This document shows, one piece after another, positions 39,752 through 50,970 of a stretch of 64,000 bases of DNA. Position 1 is the stretch's first letter. Every line of letters begins with the position of its first letter. Position numbers and translations under genes: made by a program. Origin of the DNA: Halolamina pelagica (GTDB taxonomy: Archaea; Halobacteriota; Halobacteria; Halobacteriales; Haloferacaceae); the NCBI RefSeq assembly GCF_001307315.1, contig NZ_LGUC01000001.1, positions 1,488,001-1,552,000 on the forward strand, written 5' to 3'. Under the pieces are notes generated by a model, which was given only the letters and a program-made list of their open reading frames with translations, had not been told where the DNA came from and ran no database searches.

Positions 39752-40017
39752 TGCGCAGGGAGAAGCAGTTCCGGGGGATATCGATGCGGCTCGCGCGGAA
39801 CTACCTCGAGAACCTCGGCGGCACGGCCGTCGACGACACGACGGTCGAGGCCGACGACTGGCGAGTCGACCTCTCGGCGGAGAAAGTCGCGATCGGCCCC
39901 TCGATCGAACTGACCGAGGTCTCCGTGGCGTTCGAGGCCGACGACGAGTTCGGCGAGGAGAACTTCGAGCAGCTCGTCGCGGATTTCTCCCGGAAGGCGA
40001 TGCGCGCGGGTGGCTGA
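39748..40017 (+). CDS. Uncharacterised 89-residue protein ending in Gly-Gly, coupled to MoaD-type gene
   Basis: Starts MMRREKQFRGISMRLARNYL and has a beta-rich middle (WRVDLSAEKVAIGPSIELTE) and a C-terminal helix ending DFSRKAMRAGG. The start overlaps the repaired stop of the MoaD-type gene. The terminal GG resembles a processed ubiquitin-like end, though the fold is not clearly beta-grasp. Family not recognised; a role in pterin or tungsten-cofactor handling is inferred from the operon. Confidence 0.65.
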   Translation: MMRREKQFRGISMRLARNYLENLGGTAVDDTTVEADDWRVDLSAEKVAIGPSIELTEVSVAFEADDEFGEENFEQLVADFSRKAMRAGG

Positions 40018-40075
40018 TCGGGCGGTCGCAGCGGGCTGGCGGCTGACCGGACCGTCGCTGCAGGCCTGTGCCGTA

Positions 40076-40456
40076 TCAGGCGGTTTCGAGGCTGTCGAGC
40101 ACGCGCTGTGAGAACTCTACCTCGGTCATCTCGCCGGCTTCGAGCGCGTCGAACCAGTCGGCGTCGGCCCGCCACGCGCCGAGCCGCTCATCGTCCAGGG
40201 CGGTGACCGTCGCCTCCACGTCCCGGACGGGCCAGTCGCGCCGGTCGAACAGCTTCCGGAAGTCGTTGACCACGTCGCCCACCTGCTGGTGGGGGATCTC
40301 GCCGTGCTGGTCGGCGGCGGCGGACTGGTAGGTGAGCCGGTAGGCGTCGCCCTCGACGGCGACCGACTGGAGGTAACAGCCGTGGTTGGTGAGGCGGGAT
40401 TCGAGTGCGAACGTGCGGTCGTCGTCCATCGTCGGAAGGTAGGCGTGCCGATCCAT
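40076..40456 (-). CDS. Uncharacterised acidic protein
   Basis: 126 residues, or 117 if the internal Met (MDDDRTFALES, 40429) is the start. Soluble, acidic, with YLQSVAVEGDAYRLTYQSAA and a helical C-terminus. Reads like a small single-domain haloarchaeal protein; no motif recognised. Divergent from the amidohydrolase gene. Confidence 0.6.
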   Translation of the reverse strand: MDRHAYLPTMDDDRTFALESRLTNHGCYLQSVAVEGDAYRLTYQSAAADQHGEIPHQQVGDVVNDFRKLFDRRDWPVRDVEATVTALDDERLGAWRADADWFDALEAGEMTEVEFSQRVLDSLETA

Positions 40457-40558
40457 AGGCGTTGCCCACCGAAACAACCAGCCTTGATTGCGGGCGAACT
40501 CCAAACTCGCCGACACGATGGTCCCCGAGCGACGCCGATCCGCCGGAGGTGCCAGCCC

Positions 40559-42016
40559 GTGACGAACGAGATACTGCTCCACGACGCCACTGTCCTGACC
40601 GTCGACGACCGGAACCGACTGTTCGAGCGCGGGACGGTCCGCATCGAGGACGGCGAGATCACCGAGGTGCGGACGAGCCGTGATGCTGACCGGGGTGCCG
40701 ACGCGGACCAGGTGATCGACGCCGAGGGAATGCTCGCGATGCCGGGGCTGGTCAACGCCCACACCCATCTGGAGTTGACGCCCCTCATCGGCGCGTTCAG
40801 CGACCTCGAGCTGGGCGAGATGATGGGTAGCATGACGGCGATCTACGAACGGTTCGCGGAGGGCGATCTCCAGTACCTCGCTGACGCCGGCTACGAACTC
40901 GCGGCGCTGAACTTCCTGCTGGGTGGCGTGACGACGGTGAACTCGATGGACCTGCGCCCCGCGGCGGGCGCGGAGGCGTTCGGCGACGCCGGCCTGCGAG
41001 GCTTCTTCGGACCGGCGATCAGCGATCTGTTCTTCGACGTGCCGGTGGACGAGCAGTTCGCCCGGGCCCGGGCGTTCGTCGAGGAGTACCACGAGAGCTA
41101 CGACGGCCGTATCCGCGCGACGGTCTGCCCGCACGACGACTGGTCGTGTTCCCGGGACCTCTGGGTGCGGACCGCCGACCTCGCCGCCGAGTACCCCGAA
41201 TTGCTCGTCCACACGCATCTGCTCGAACTCGACCAGAGCGACACGATGGGCCGGGCCAACGGCGCCGATGACTCGCTGGACCTGCTGGAGGAGGTCGGCC
41301 TCTTGAACGAGCGGCTGCTTGGCGCCCACTATCGCGTCGCCGACGACGAGGACATCCGGCGGACCGCCGACGCGGGCGCTTCGGTCGCCCACTGTCCGTC
41401 GGTGTTCTGCTACTGGAACCCGGACCCGGAGATGCAGTGGACGCCCGTCCCCGAACTCCGCGATGCCGGGGTCGACGTGGGGCTGGGCATCGACGACCAC
41501 TACTGGCACGACTCCTACGACCTGTTCGGCGAGGCCAGACAGGCCCGCCTCGCGGCCAACCTCAAGCGGACCGCGGGGCAGTACGACTCGATGGAGCTGG
41601 TACGAATGCTCACCACCGAGGGCGCTCGCACGCTGGGCATCGGCGACGAGACCGGCAGTATCGAGCCGGGGAAGCGGGCCGACCTGGTTCTGCTCGACGT
41701 GGACACACCGAAGTTCACGCCGTTGACTAACGTCCCGGCACAGGTCGTCAACAACGCCAGCGCGGCGGACGTGGCCACCGTCATCGTCGACGGCGAGTTC
41801 GTGCTGCACGACGGCGAGGTGCTGACGATGGACGCCGAGGCAGTCCGGGAGCGCGCGACCGACGCCGTCGACCGCTTCGCAGCCGAGTCGGGCTGGGAGA
41901 TCGGCCTCGGCGGCGCCGACCCGCCGGGCGCCCGGGAGCTTTTCTCCGACCTCCCGAAGCGGGGGCCCGCACGATTGCTATCCCGGCTCGCACTCCAGTC
42001 GCTTCGGGAACGCTGA
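40559..42016 (+). CDS. Amidohydrolase (ATZ/TRZ type, deaminase-like)
   Basis: 485 residues from a GTG start (40559). Metal-binding motifs in order: VNAHTHLELTP, HTHLLELDQ, VAHCPSV and GIDDHYWHDS. C-terminal composite beta domain (GSIEPGKRADLVLLD). The family includes S-adenosylhomocysteine/methylthioadenosine deaminase, guanine deaminase and chlorohydrolases; I cannot choose among them. The start is chosen because NEILLHDATVLTVDD follows at once, the standard N-terminal strand. Confidence 0.88.
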   Translation: MTNEILLHDATVLTVDDRNRLFERGTVRIEDGEITEVRTSRDADRGADADQVIDAEGMLAMPGLVNAHTHLELTPLIGAFSDLELGEMMGSMTAIYERFAEGDLQYLADAGYELAALNFLLGGVTTVNSMDLRPAAGAEAFGDAGLRGFFGPAISDLFFDVPVDEQFARARAFVEEYHESYDGRIRATVCPHDDWSCSRDLWVRTADLAAEYPELLVHTHLLELDQSDTMGRANGADDSLDLLEEVGLLNERLLGAHYRVADDEDIRRTADAGASVAHCPSVFCYWNPDPEMQWTPVPELRDAGVDVGLGIDDHYWHDSYDLFGEARQARLAANLKRTAGQYDSMELVRMLTTEGARTLGIGDETGSIEPGKRADLVLLDVDTPKFTPLTNVPAQVVNNASAADVATVIVDGEFVLHDGEVLTMDAEAVRERATDAVDRFAAESGWEIGLGGADPPGARELFSDLPKRGPARLLSRLALQSLRER

Positions 42017-43716
<1,700 letters not shown>

Positions 43717-43807
43717 CGGGCGTCTCGGCACCACAGGGGGCCTCCTCCCGCGGCCCACACGGTTATAGCCCGCCCGGCGAAAGTCGCGGCCACACGAGGC
43801 TCTCCCG

Positions 43808-44065
43808 ATGCAGACACACCCCGACACGGTCCGCGTGCTCCACGTGGATCCGGACTCGTCGTTCGTGGACGCCGCCGCGGGGCGACTCGAACGCGAGGAC
43901 GACCGACTCGACGTGACGACGGCGACCGACGCCGACGAGGCACTGGCACTGCTCGCGAGCGACGCGTACGACTGCGTGATCGAACTCCGGGAGGGCGACG
44001 ACGCCCGGGAAGTCAGAGTGAAAGGGCTCCCGGGCGCCTCGCGCTCGTGGCGCGCGTTCGATTAG
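43808..44065 (+). pseudogene. Truncated response-regulator receiver domain
   Basis: 85 residues. The first ~60 match the start of a receiver domain (VRVLHVDPDSSFVDAAAGRL, ATDADEALALLASDAYDCVI). A receiver would continue with the phospho-Asp and MPG loop, but here the sequence turns into an unrelated charged tail and stops. No shifted frame continues the domain. Probably a remnant of a longer regulator such as a Bat-type protein; could instead be a decoy peptide, with no evidence for that. Confidence 0.6.
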
Positions 44066-44074
44066 CGTCGCCGC

Positions 44075-45160
44075 TCAGTCCGTCCCCGTCGTCTCGACGG
44101 ATCGTCCGTCCCGGTTCTCGTAGCTCTCCCGCAGGCCGAGGGCGAGTGCACCCAGGCCGAGCAGCGTCGCGACGAACTCGCCGAGGCCGCCGACGACCGG
44201 GATCAGTCCCAGCAGCAGGAACCCCACGAGTCCGAGGAGGAGAGCGAGCCACCGGTTCTCCGTCTCGGTCAGCGAGAGCAGCCACGAACCGACGGCGTAC
44301 TTGCCGTACACGCTCGCGATCCAGAGCGTGATCAGGAACCCGGCGAACCCGGCCAGCGAGAACGGGATACCGACGATCGTCACCGCCACGAGTACGAGAA
44401 GGATCGGGACGCCGACCAGCGTCAGCAGGCCGACACCGAACGTGACGATGGGTGAACCACCCACCCGTGCCGCGACGCCGGCGGAGAACCGGGGGAAGAC
44501 GAGCAGCAGGATCGCGCCGAGCAGGAGGCTCGTGACGAACCCGAACGCGGTGTCGAACCACGACGGGGTCGAGAACCCGCCGAAGCCGCTCGACTCGCCA
44601 CGGAGGCTCTTGTCCTCGACAACGTCACCGGCGACCGACGCGTCGCCGCTCTGGGTGAACTGTTCGGCGTCGTAGCGGAACTCCCCGGCCACGTCGGCGT
44701 TCGGGCCGAGCGTTACGGTACTCCCACCCGCCTTGACGTTCCCACCGACCGTGCCGTCGACGAAGACGCTACCGCTGCCCACGTCGAGGTCGCCGCCGAT
44801 CTCCCCCGTCTCCGTGAGATCGAACGATCCAGCGCCGATCTGCACGTCGCCCTCGACCGTCCCGGCGACGATGACGCTCCCGGCGGCGCCCTGGACGTTG
44901 CCGGTAACTGTCCCGGACTCCGCGATCCGGATCGTTCCTGCGGTGCCCGAGAGGTCGCCGTCGACCGTCCCGCGAACCACGATCGTGCCCGCGACGCCCT
45001 GGATGCCGTCGACGGTCTCGTTGGGCCCGACGACGATCGTTCCGCCCACCTGTCCGGTGGACTGGGCCGTGGCCACACCGCTCGCGAGCGAGAGAAGCAC
45101 GACGACGACGGCGGCGAGGGCGGCGATACGGCGACTCCGGTCGCTGTCAGTACGAATCAT
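44075..45160 (-). CDS. Secreted polymer-forming (bactofilin-like) protein with C-terminal membrane domain
   Basis: 361 residues. Signal peptide, then ~150 residues of beta-helix repeats with the pattern G-x-(I/V)-x-(V/I)-x-G-T-V-x-G-x-(L/V), for example GTIVVRGTVDGDLSG and GSVFVDGTVGGNVKAGG, typical of the polymer-forming cytoskeletal family. The second half has about four spans (FVTSLLLGAILLLVFP onward). A TAATATG box lies 20-30 bases upstream. The repeat domain faces outside, so it may form a surface scaffold. Function not known. Confidence 0.8.
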   Translation of the reverse strand: MIRTDSDRSRRIAALAAVVVVLLSLASGVATAQSTGQVGGTIVVGPNETVDGIQGVAGTIVVRGTVDGDLSGTAGTIRIAESGTVTGNVQGAAGSVIVAGTVEGDVQIGAGSFDLTETGEIGGDLDVGSGSVFVDGTVGGNVKAGGSTVTLGPNADVAGEFRYDAEQFTQSGDASVAGDVVEDKSLRGESSGFGGFSTPSWFDTAFGFVTSLLLGAILLLVFPRFSAGVAARVGGSPIVTFGVGLLTLVGVPILLVLVAVTIVGIPFSLAGFAGFLITLWIASVYGKYAVGSWLLSLTETENRWLALLLGLVGFLLLGLIPVVGGLGEFVATLLGLGALALGLRESYENRDGRSVETTGTD

Positions 45161-45370
45161 CTACGTACAGATGAACCGCGCGACATATTAGTACTTTGTA
45201 ACTACGCGCAGGCGCCCAGATGCGGCGGTCTCAGCCCGGGACACCGTGGTACCGCGCCACTCCATGAGTCGGGCCCGGCGCACGCGCCCGAGGCGGGGTT
45301 GCTCGGACAACAGTGAGCGAGATTGGGACCCACCGACACACTAATTGACTGACGCGACCGATTACGACGT

Positions 45371-47527
45371 ATGAACAGCGCGTATCAGGGTGAGCGTCAT
45401 GGTAACGCCGACGAGCCGGTGAAGACGATCTGTCCGTACTGCGGCGTTGGCTGTGGCATCCGGGTCCGGGAGGGCGAAGAGCGCGGCGAGATGAACTTCA
45501 TGCCCTGGGGCGATGCGCCCGTCAACGAGGGCAGCGTCTGCATCAAAGGCGGCGCGGCGACGCAGGTCGTCGACCACGAGGACCGCCTGACCGAGCCGTT
45601 GATCAAGGAAAACGGCGCGTTCCGGGAGGCGACGTGGGACGAGGCGCTCAGCCGCGTGGTCGACGAGATGGAGGCGATCCGCGAGCAGCACGGCCCCGAC
45701 GGGATGGGCTTTTTCGGCTCCTCGAAGACGTTCAACGAGGAGAACTACCTGCTCCAGAAGCTCGCGCGCCGCTACGGCACGAACCAGATCGACAACTGCA
45801 CCAGAATGTGTCACGCGTCGACGGTCTGGGCGCTCCGGACCAGCCTCGGGATGGGCGCGATGACCAACAGCATGGCCGACCTGGAGGAGTCGGCGGACGT
45901 GCTGTGGATCCAGGGCGCGAACCCGGGTGAGCAGCACCCCATCGCCAACAGCCAGTACTTCCGGCAGGCGGTGCTAGAGGGCGCGACGGTGATCCAGGTC
46001 GATCCCCACGCCAACAAGACGACCGAGTCTTTCGACATCGAGGGCACCGATCGGCACATGCACCTCCAGCTGGAGCCGGGGACGGACATCCCCCTGCTGA
46101 ACGTCGTGTTGAAGACGATCCTCGAACGCCACGAGGCCGAGCCCGACGCCGGCTGGATCGACGAGAGCTTCGTCGAGGAGCGGACGAAAGGGTTCGACCA
46201 CCTCAAAGAGACGCTCGAAGGGTTCGACAAGGAGGCCGCCGCCGAGGAGTGCGGCGTCCCGCTCGCGGACATCGAACTCGCCGCCGAGAAGTACGCGATG
46301 GCCAACGACGCCGCCATCTTCACCGGGATGGGGATGTCCCAGCACACCTGCGGCGTCGACAACGTCCAGAACGAGATCAACCTCGCGCTGATCACCGGGA
46401 ACCTCGGGAAGCCCGGCGCCGGCGTGAACCCCCTGCGGGGGCAGAACAACGTCCAGGGCACCTGCGACGTGGGTGCGATGCCGAACGTGCTCCCGGGCTA
46501 CCAGCTCGTCGACGACGACGAGGCCCGCGAGTCCGTTGAGGAGGTCTGGGGCTTCGAGATTCCCAGCGAGCCCGGGCTGACGAACGTCGAGATCTCCCAC
46601 GCGATCGGCGACACCGTCCACGGCCTGTACGTGATGGGCGAGAACCCCATCATGAGCGAGCCCGACGGCAACCAGACCGAGCAGCGGTTCCGCGAGGAGC
46701 TCGGCTTCCTCGTCGTCCAGGACATCTTCATGACCGAGACCGCGGAGCTGGCGGACGTGGTGCTGCCGGCGACGACGTGGGCCGAGCGCGGCGGCACCGT
46801 CACCAACACCGACCGCCGCGTCCAGCGCATGCGCGGCGTCCACAAAGTGCACGAGAACACCCGCCACGACCTCGAGATCCTCTCCGAGGTGGGCACGCGG
46901 CTGTTCGGGGAGGGGTTCGAGTTCGACGGCCCCGAGGACGTGTTCGAGGAACTGCGTGAGGTCTGCCCGATCATGCACGGGATGACGTACGACGCGCTGG
47001 GCGAGGAGGGGATCCACTGGCCCTGCTACGAGGAGGGCGACGAAGGCGACTCCTACCTCTACGCCGACGACTTCGAGACTGACGACGGGCTCGGCCGCAT
47101 CGAGGGCGTCGTCCACCAGGAACCGAAGGAGACGCCCGACGAGGAGTACCCGCTCGTGCTCACGACCGCACGGCTGGAGGAACACTACAACACCGGGACG
47201 ATGAGTCGGCGCTCGCCGACGCTGTCGCGGCAGGAGCCCGAGAACTTCGTCGACGTCCACCCCAACGACGCCGAGCGCTACGGCATCGAGGACGGCGATA
47301 CGGTGCGGCTGCGCTCCCGCCGTGGCGAGATCACCGTCCGCGCGGACGTGACCGAGGACATCAAGGAGGGCGTCGTCTGGACGACGCCGCACTTCGCGGC
47401 CGCCTCGGCCAACCGACTCACCAACGACGTGCTCGACGAACGGGCGAAGATCCCGGAGTACAAGGCGGCCGCCGCGGAGATCGACGTCGGCATCGAGCCC
47501 GCCGACGACGCCCCGGCGGACGACTGA
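45371..47527 (+). CDS. Formate dehydrogenase alpha subunit, soluble type (FdhF-like)
   Basis: 718 residues. 4Fe-4S motif CPYCGVGCGIRV at residues 21-32, then VNEGSVCIKGG. The active-site region DNCTRMCHASTVWALRTSLG has Cys (not selenocysteine) as the Mo/W ligand, followed by the pterin domains (GANPGEQHPIANSQYFRQA) and the C-terminal MGD-binding barrel. It oxidises formate to CO2 or reduces CO2. No signal peptide, so cytoplasmic; its electron partner is not adjacent. Complete, with no frameshift. Confidence 0.93.
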   Translation: MNSAYQGERHGNADEPVKTICPYCGVGCGIRVREGEERGEMNFMPWGDAPVNEGSVCIKGGAATQVVDHEDRLTEPLIKENGAFREATWDEALSRVVDEMEAIREQHGPDGMGFFGSSKTFNEENYLLQKLARRYGTNQIDNCTRMCHASTVWALRTSLGMGAMTNSMADLEESADVLWIQGANPGEQHPIANSQYFRQAVLEGATVIQVDPHANKTTESFDIEGTDRHMHLQLEPGTDIPLLNVVLKTILERHEAEPDAGWIDESFVEERTKGFDHLKETLEGFDKEAAAEECGVPLADIELAAEKYAMANDAAIFTGMGMSQHTCGVDNVQNEINLALITGNLGKPGAGVNPLRGQNNVQGTCDVGAMPNVLPGYQLVDDDEARESVEEVWGFEIPSEPGLTNVEISHAIGDTVHGLYVMGENPIMSEPDGNQTEQRFREELGFLVVQDIFMTETAELADVVLPATTWAERGGTVTNTDRRVQRMRGVHKVHENTRHDLEILSEVGTRLFGEGFEFDGPEDVFEELREVCPIMHGMTYDALGEEGIHWPCYEEGDEGDSYLYADDFETDDGLGRIEGVVHQEPKETPDEEYPLVLTTARLEEHYNTGTMSRRSPTLSRQEPENFVDVHPNDAERYGIEDGDTVRLRSRRGEITVRADVTEDIKEGVVWTTPHFAAASANRLTNDVLDERAKIPEYKAAAAEIDVGIEPADDAPADD

Positions 47528-47563
47528 CCGATCCCCCGCTCCGGGATCGACTCGGTTCGCTTC

Positions 47564-47806
47564 TCAGGCTGCCGCGCCGACGTACGAGCCAACCGCGTCG
47601 ACGATCGCGTCGGCGTCGTACTCGTCGTCGTCGATGTCGAACACCTGCTCGCCGTCGACGCGCACCTCGAACACGCCGCCGTCGCCCGTCACCAACGCGA
47701 CGCGGTCGACCTGCAGGCCGTACGCTTCGAGGATCGCGACTTCGAGCTCCTGTGCTCGCGAGAGGTGACCACACGGGACGCAGTACTCGATTTCCACGGA
47801 TACCAT
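47564..47806 (-). CDS. SelW/Rdx-family thioredoxin-like protein
   Basis: 80 residues from MVSVEIEYCVPCGHLSRAQE. The CxxC near the N-terminus and GVFEVRVDGEQVFD match the Rdx (SelT/SelW/SelH) family, with Cys in place of selenocysteine. A small thiol redox protein. Longer in-frame starts exist, but this one matches the family. It converges on the formate dehydrogenase gene (36 bases apart). Confidence 0.82.
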   Translation of the reverse strand: MVSVEIEYCVPCGHLSRAQELEVAILEAYGLQVDRVALVTGDGGVFEVRVDGEQVFDIDDDEYDADAIVDAVGSYVGAAA

Positions 47807-47904
47807 ATCGGTCAGTGGTAGGCTCCGACGCGTGTTAAACCTCTGCATGGGGGTCCCGGGACTCGTTGCGGTGGCGGGCCCTGCCAAGGTGGCCGAACGG
47901 CGAG

Positions 47905-48756
47905 TTAGTACTCGCGTTCGAATTCCGGATCGAACAGCTGTGCCGACATCGGCGCCGGGTCGCCCTCGGTGAGGTTGTACTCGGAGAAATCGGTCACGCC
48001 CGCCTCACGGAGGAGGGCTTCGTCGTAGAAGCTGTTGCCCGTACACTCCGACGGATCGCGTGCCAGGATTTCGAGGACGGCGTCGGCGACGATGGCCGGG
48101 GTGCGCCAGTCGTCTTCCGTCCCGAGCCCGAAGTGGCGCGTCGCCCGCGTGTCGATGCTGGTCACCGGCCAGAACGTGTTACAGCCGACGTCGTCGCTCG
48201 CCAGCTCCTCGGCGAGCGAGAGCGTGGTGAACGACATCCCGAGCTTCGACCACGCGTACGGCGCTTTCCCGGGCGATCGATCCGTCACGACCGGCGGCGA
48301 GTTCGACAGGAGCCACGACTCTTCGAGTTCCGCGAGGTGCTCGGCGAACTCGTGCGCGACGAGGTGGGTGCCGCGGACGTTGACCTCGGTCAGGAGATCG
48401 AACCGGTCAGCCGGCAGGTCGGCGATGTTCGCCAACTGGATCGCGCTGGCGTTGTTGATGACGATATCGACCTCGCCGAAGTGGTCGATCGCCTCGTCGA
48501 CGACCGCCTCGACGCGGCTCTCGTCCCGGATGTCGAGTTCGAGTGCGAGCGCCTCGGGCCCGCGATCACGCACCTCCCGAGCCGTCTGTTCGATCGATCC
48601 TGCGAGGTCGGTGTCGTCGTCGTCGGTCGTCTTCCCCGTCGAGACGATGTTACAACCCTGCTCGGCGAGTGCGAGTGCGAGCTGTTTCCCGATCCCGCGG
48701 GTCGTGCCGGTGATAAACGCCGTCGAGCCTGAGAGGTCGGGGTTCGCAAGTCCCAT
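47905..48756 (-). CDS. Short-chain dehydrogenase (HSDL2-like)
   Basis: 283 residues. TGTTRGIGKQLALALAEQGC cofactor loop, NNASAIQLANIADLP and a YAWSK-type active site (PYAWSKLGMSFTTLSLAEEL). The tract NASAI with an AEEL helix and the longer C-terminus resemble hydroxysteroid dehydrogenase-like 2 proteins, which act on lipid CoA-type substrates. The catalytic Ser position reads LLSNSPPV. Substrate unknown. Confidence 0.9.
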   Translation of the reverse strand: MGLANPDLSGSTAFITGTTRGIGKQLALALAEQGCNIVSTGKTTDDDDTDLAGSIEQTAREVRDRGPEALALELDIRDESRVEAVVDEAIDHFGEVDIVINNASAIQLANIADLPADRFDLLTEVNVRGTHLVAHEFAEHLAELEESWLLSNSPPVVTDRSPGKAPYAWSKLGMSFTTLSLAEELASDDVGCNTFWPVTSIDTRATRHFGLGTEDDWRTPAIVADAVLEILARDPSECTGNSFYDEALLREAGVTDFSEYNLTEGDPAPMSAQLFDPEFEREY

Positions 48757-48955
48757 GTCTTTGGGTTAGGCGACCGACCTATAACTCCCGGTGTCTGGGC
48801 CGAGCGCTCGGAGTGCCCCGTCAGTGCTGGGACTTTCACGATCGGCGTTGCCGTCGCCGATCCCCGAGGCGGCCTGCAAGCTGGCAGAACACCGGTCGGA
48901 GTAGGTACCCGGACAGTAGGCTTATCAGCCGAAGCGACGAACGAACTGCCATTCG

Positions 48956-50068
48956 ATGGTGAGCGAGCCCTCCAACAACGGCCAGGGTCTCGGGGACGAC
49001 AGGGCGGCCGGTGGGAGCGACGACCCTGCCGCCCTCGGCCCCGACGAGGCCGCGATATACGTCGACGGGCTCGCGAAAACGTTCGGGAGCGGTGAGAACG
49101 CCGTAACCGCGGTCGATGGCGTCTCTTTCGCCGTCGCCCCCGGTGAAGTGGTCGGGTTGCTCGGACCGAACGGTGCGGGCAAGACCACGGCGATCAAGTC
49201 GATTCTCGGTCTCGTCTTGCCCGACGACGGCACGGTGCGGGTCAACGGCATCGACGTTCACACCAACCCGCGGGCGGCCTACGAGTACGTCGACGCGATG
49301 CTCGAGGGTGCGCGCAACGACTACTGGCGACTCACGGTGCGGGAGAACCTCCGGTACTTCGCCGCGGTCAGGGGACAGGATCCCGATGCCGTGGCCGGTC
49401 GCCACGAGGAGTTGCTGGAACAGTTGGATCTCGCGGGGAACGCTGACACGGCAGTCCGGGACCTCTCCCGCGGGATGAAACAGAAAGTGTCACTGGCGAG
49501 CGTCCTCGCCGGCGACATCTCCGTCGCCTTCCTCGACGAACCCACGCTCGGACTCGATATCGAGAGTTCGGTGACGCTCCGGAATGAGCTCCGGCGGCTT
49601 GCCGAGGAGCGCGGATTGACGCTGGTCATCTCGAGTCACGACATGGACGTGATCGAGGACGTCTGTGACCGTGTCGTCATCATGAACGACGGACAGGTGA
49701 TCGTCGACGACACCGTCGAAGATCTGCTCGCCGGCTTCGAGACGCGAGCCTACCAGCTCACCGTCAGCGGCGGTACCGACGCAGTTCTCGCGGACCTGCG
49801 CGAGCGCTTCGATCTCACCGATGTCGAGCGCACCGGCGACCGGCTCCGCTTCAACGTGGCCGCGGACACGGAGACGTTCTACCGCTTGACCGACGCGATG
49901 GAGGCGCACAGCCTGGAGGTGGCAAGCGTCGAGACGGTCCAGCCGGATTTAGCGGAGGCATTCGTCGAGATGACCAACGGGTCCCCGGAAACCGGTCCCG
50001 TGAGCGAGGAGGGAGCGTCGAACCCCGCGAAGCCGCAGATGGGTCGATCGCCCCCAGCGATGGGGTGA
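48956..50068 (+). CDS. ABC transporter ATP-binding protein (exporter type)
   Basis: 370 residues. Walker A GPNGAGKTTA, signature DLSRGMKQKVSLAS, Walker B VAFLDEPTLGLD and H-loop VISSHDMD. A C-terminal regulatory domain of ~100 residues (YQLTVSGGTDAVLADLRERF) is common in DrrA/CcmA-type exporters. It pairs with the membrane gene that follows 6 bases later. The long Ser/Gly/Asp N-terminal extension is unusual but codon-consistent. Substrate unknown. Confidence 0.92.
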   Translation: MVSEPSNNGQGLGDDRAAGGSDDPAALGPDEAAIYVDGLAKTFGSGENAVTAVDGVSFAVAPGEVVGLLGPNGAGKTTAIKSILGLVLPDDGTVRVNGIDVHTNPRAAYEYVDAMLEGARNDYWRLTVRENLRYFAAVRGQDPDAVAGRHEELLEQLDLAGNADTAVRDLSRGMKQKVSLASVLAGDISVAFLDEPTLGLDIESSVTLRNELRRLAEERGLTLVISSHDMDVIEDVCDRVVIMNDGQVIVDDTVEDLLAGFETRAYQLTVSGGTDAVLADLRERFDLTDVERTGDRLRFNVAADTETFYRLTDAMEAHSLEVASVETVQPDLAEAFVEMTNGSPETGPVSEEGASNPAKPQMGRSPPAMG

Positions 50069-50074
50069 CCGACG

Positions 50075-50926
50075 GTGACGACCGCCGAGGGAGGAGGTAG
50101 TCGAGGCGGAGGTAGCAGTGATGGGCCCCCGCCTCGGGTCAGCGAGCCAGAACGAACCGGGGGTACTACCACCTCCTGAAGGCCGTCGTCTACCGCGATC
50201 TCCTGATCTGGGTCCGGTACCCGCTGAACGCGGCGCTCGGGGTCTTCATGGGCGTGTTCTTCTTCGCCCTGATGTTCTACGGCGGGACGCTGGTCGCTGG
50301 CCAGGCGTTTTCGGACTCCATCGAGGGGCTGATCGTCGGCTACTTCCTGTGGACGCTCTCGATCGGCGCGTATTCGGGGATCATGAACGACATTCAGTCC
50401 GAAGCGAGTTGGGGACGCTTGAGCGCCACTTCATGACGCCGTTCGGATTCGGGCCGGTCGTCGTCGCGAAATCTATCGCCATCGTCTTCCGGACGTTCAT
50501 GACCTCCGCTGTGGTGCTCGTGGTCATGCTGCTGCTCACCGGAACGAGCCTCGACCTCAACGTCGTGACGGTGCTCCCGGTCGCGACGCTGACCATCGCC
50601 GGCGCGCTCGGACTCGGGCTCGTGATGGGGGATTGAGCGTGCTCTACAAGCGGATCTCGAACGTCGCCAACCTCCTTCAGTTCGCGTTCATCGGCCTCAT
50701 CTCCGCGCCCGTTTTCGACATCCCGTGGGCCCGGTTCCTGCCGTTGGCACAGGGGAGTGCGATGCTGCAACGCGCGATGCGCGACGGCGTCCAGCTCTGG
50801 GAGTTCGACCCACTGACGGTCGCCGTCCTCGTTGGCACGTCCGTCGGCTACCTGGCGCTGGGCTACGCGGTTTTCGGCCTTACCACGCGCCGGGCTCGGC
50901 GCCTGGGTGTGCTCGGCGATTACTGA
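50075..50926 (+). CDS. ABC-2-type permease of the exporter (three frameshifts)
   Basis: About 284 residues after repair, from a GTG start with a Gly/Ser-rich leader. About six spans: YYHLLKAVVYRDLLIWVRYP then FFFALMFYGGTLVAG, LWTLSIGAYSGIM, LVVMLLLTG, and a C-terminal pair. This is the ABC-2 (DrrB-like) layout. Breaks at G runs 50159-50163, 50411-50414 and 50627-50631 are each cured by one G. Forms an exporter with the ATPase upstream. Confidence 0.85.
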
Positions 50927-50970
50927 ACTCCGTCCATCTGCGACGGGCTAGCTGCGTCGCGTCCACGCCG

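Noticed and set aside
45760-45830. Selenocysteine in the second formate dehydrogenase
   Set aside because: The active-site codon in RMCHAS is TGT (Cys), and no in-frame TGA occurs there.
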